Part shown: piece by piece, positions 62,608-64,000 of the stretch | Numbering within the stretch: the stretch's first letter is position 1 | Layout: every line of letters starts with the position of its first letter | Assembly: GCA_029204225.1 (NCBI GenBank) | Contig: CM055111.1 | Coordinates: 12,462,697 to 12,526,696 of the forward strand | Direction of reading: 5' to 3' | DNA from: Diphasiastrum complanatum | Lineage: Eukaryota > Streptophyta > Lycopodiopsida > Lycopodiales > Lycopodiaceae | DNA length: 64,000 nt | The notes under the pieces: generated by a model | What the model was told of the DNA's origin: nothing | Seen by the model: the letters and a program-made list of their open reading frames with translations, nothing else | The model's database searches: none | Program-made: the position numbers and the translations under genes

Positions 62608-63350
62608 TGTTGGAGGGTTTGTGGATCCCAAGGCAACCCTAACCCTAGTTAATAATTGAGAGGATTTGGCACCCTGCGTGTGTAAGTCCAACTCGATGAT
62701 CACATAGAGATCTGATTAATTAGAAATCAATGAAAGGACTTTAGGCCTTTTTGCGAGACTTTTATTGTCGCAGGGCCTAAATGTCAATTTAGTGAATAAA
62801 GTTGGGTTTCCCTTGAATTTGGATGGTTCCCAATCTTTTTTAAATTTGAATAGTTAGGGAGGCATAAATGGACCAATAGGATTCAGAGGCCAGGGTCCTC
62901 CTCTCTACTATAAAAAGGGACCAACTTGAGTTCCTACACATGTTCATTTCTTCAATTCAATAAAGCAAATTGGTTCTCTTGTGAAATGGATTGATGAATG
63001 TCCTTGCTCTCTATCATTTTTCCTCCATCTCTCATGCTTATTCTGGATTTTGCTAATTGTTGGATCTGATTGTATTGGGATTGCATGTTATTATACTTTT
63101 TATGAGGGAGAAAGGGAGAGAGAGAAAGAGTAAGCTATCTTTGTTGTGGATCTAGTGTTAGTGGATGTAGTGTTAATGCTTAGGGTTAATGGATGTTAGA
63201 GTTAGATTTGGATCTTCCATTCATGCTGAAATTTGAACTATACTATCGCTCTCATGGGAACGAATCTATGCGTGACAACTAACTTCATCTCTTTGATGCT
63301 AGATTGATTAGATCTTGGATTGAGGTTAGGCAAGGAAAGAAACCCACTAC
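62608..63350 (+). repeat. 3' LTR of the Tat-like gypsy element
   Basis: Starts TGTTGGAGGG after the polypurine tract. It contains TATAAAAAGG at 62909-62918 and AATAAA at 62959-62964, the expected promoter and polyadenylation signals of an LTR. The 3' end (near cccactaca, about 63350) is uncertain because no second copy is present. Confidence 0.65.
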
Positions 63351-63535
63351 AAAAAGTGTCCCTTTGCTATACACACTGCATATATTGAACGAAAATTAGT
63401 AATATTATGACATAAATTTTATTCATACTATAATGATAGATTTAAACTAAAAAAAATACATGCACATCAAAGATAAATTGTATATACCTTGAGAGATTTA
63501 ATGTTTATCTCTCCAATTGAGGTTGCCGTTGTCGG
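63351..63535. other. Short spacer
   Basis: AT-rich sequence between the Tat-like LTR and the family-D LTR; nothing supported. Confidence 0.4.
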
Positions 63536-64000
63536 TGTTAAAATTGAAAAACAATCCATATTGATTTCTTGGCTTGCTACAAATGTTGTACCATGCAAGT
63601 ATGTAGCTCATTAATGCAAAATGCCAAGTTTGGCCTACATAGAATTTGAGTACATGGTTATGTATTGTCTAGTTTGATAAATGCAACTTGCATATAGTTT
63701 GTAGACATAGAATTAGCATGATTATGCTTGTAGAAACTCGTGGCAACTCACATGCATTAATTGTAAGTGATCCATAGTGACATGCAAGGCATGCACAAAG
63801 TTTATTGGACACATGCATGATGATTTGGACATTTCTAGTTAGAACTAGTACACTTGTAAAAAGTTGGTAGAATTTCATGCATGACAAGTGACAAATGTCA
63901 CATAGACTCTAAATGTCACTTTAGATGTCATTTTGGAATGGATAGATATGGTTCTACCTTGAGCTACCTCATTCTCCATAAATATGTGTAGCTCTCCACA
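63536..64000 (+). repeat. Family-D LTR (plus orientation), running off the window
   Basis: Starts TGTTAAAATTGAAAAACAATCC and is the reverse complement of 54490-54956. The preceding bases (gaggttgccgttgtcgg) are not a polypurine tract, so it is a 5' or solo LTR of a second D copy opposite in direction to the first. Confidence 0.82.

Overview
This is nuclear DNA from a land plant. The best evidence is one intact 15-exon MLO-family gene (43264-50139) with GT-AG introns, surrounded by plant-type LTR retrotransposons (Ty1/copia and Ty3/gypsy, including a chromovirus and Tat-like elements) primed by initiator tRNA-Met (TGGTATCAGAGC-type primer sites). Very dense nesting, long (AG)n/(CT)n tracts and AT-rich spacers suggest a large, repeat-rich genome. 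A fern or another non-angiosperm is possible, but the window alone does not settle the lineage.

Layout. 1-10650: stacked fragments. These are a gypsy protease tail, three copies of one copia LTR family (called A here) in both orientations, an unrelated copia RNase H piece, a defective minus-strand A element (3560-6318), and the 3' half of a minus-strand Tat-like gypsy element (integrase, second RNase H, extra coiled-coil ORF). A 1.4 kb palindromic foldback element (8938-10324) splits that integrase. 10654-12517: a CT microsatellite, non-coding sequence and a short relic resembling a DNA methyltransferase motif.

12518-34687: one nested retrotransposon (family C). Its two ~1.18 kb LTRs (12523-13699, 33503-34682) are bounded by the same 5-bp target duplication CATGT, so everything between them arrived with or after C. 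Its gag is split by about 13.5 kb of other elements: a chromovirus, two more A copies, a gypsy protease/RT fragment, a loose A LTR, a copia RT scrap and minisatellites. A second cut in gag holds a complete 2.8 kb gag-less copia element (family B, 28024-30835) with its own GAATCA target duplication. C protease, integrase, RT and RNase H then resume up to its polypurine tract and 3' LTR.

34800-38395: the gag-protease-RT half of a minus-strand gypsy element. 38396-43263: no gene; GC-rich hairpins, poly-C/poly-G runs, then the presumed MLO promoter region. 43264-50139: MLO-like gene, apparently intact (541 residues, seven membrane spans, calmodulin-binding tail). 50140-53800: AT-rich spacer and a ~205-bp AG/TG microsatellite. 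53801-57760: an A LTR scrap, then a minus-strand copia element (family D) with a small internal inversion. 57761-63350: 3' part of a plus-strand Tat-like gypsy element with RNase H, a split integrase, an extra ORF, a polypurine tract and a 3' LTR. 63536-64000: start of another D LTR, inverted relative to the first.

Only MLO looks like a functioning host gene. All retroelement coding regions carry stops, frameshifts or deletions. In-frame stops are strikingly often TAG, sometimes where the family has glutamine (CAG), as expected if methylated CHG cytosines decayed. The letters A, B, C and D are labels used only in this annotation.
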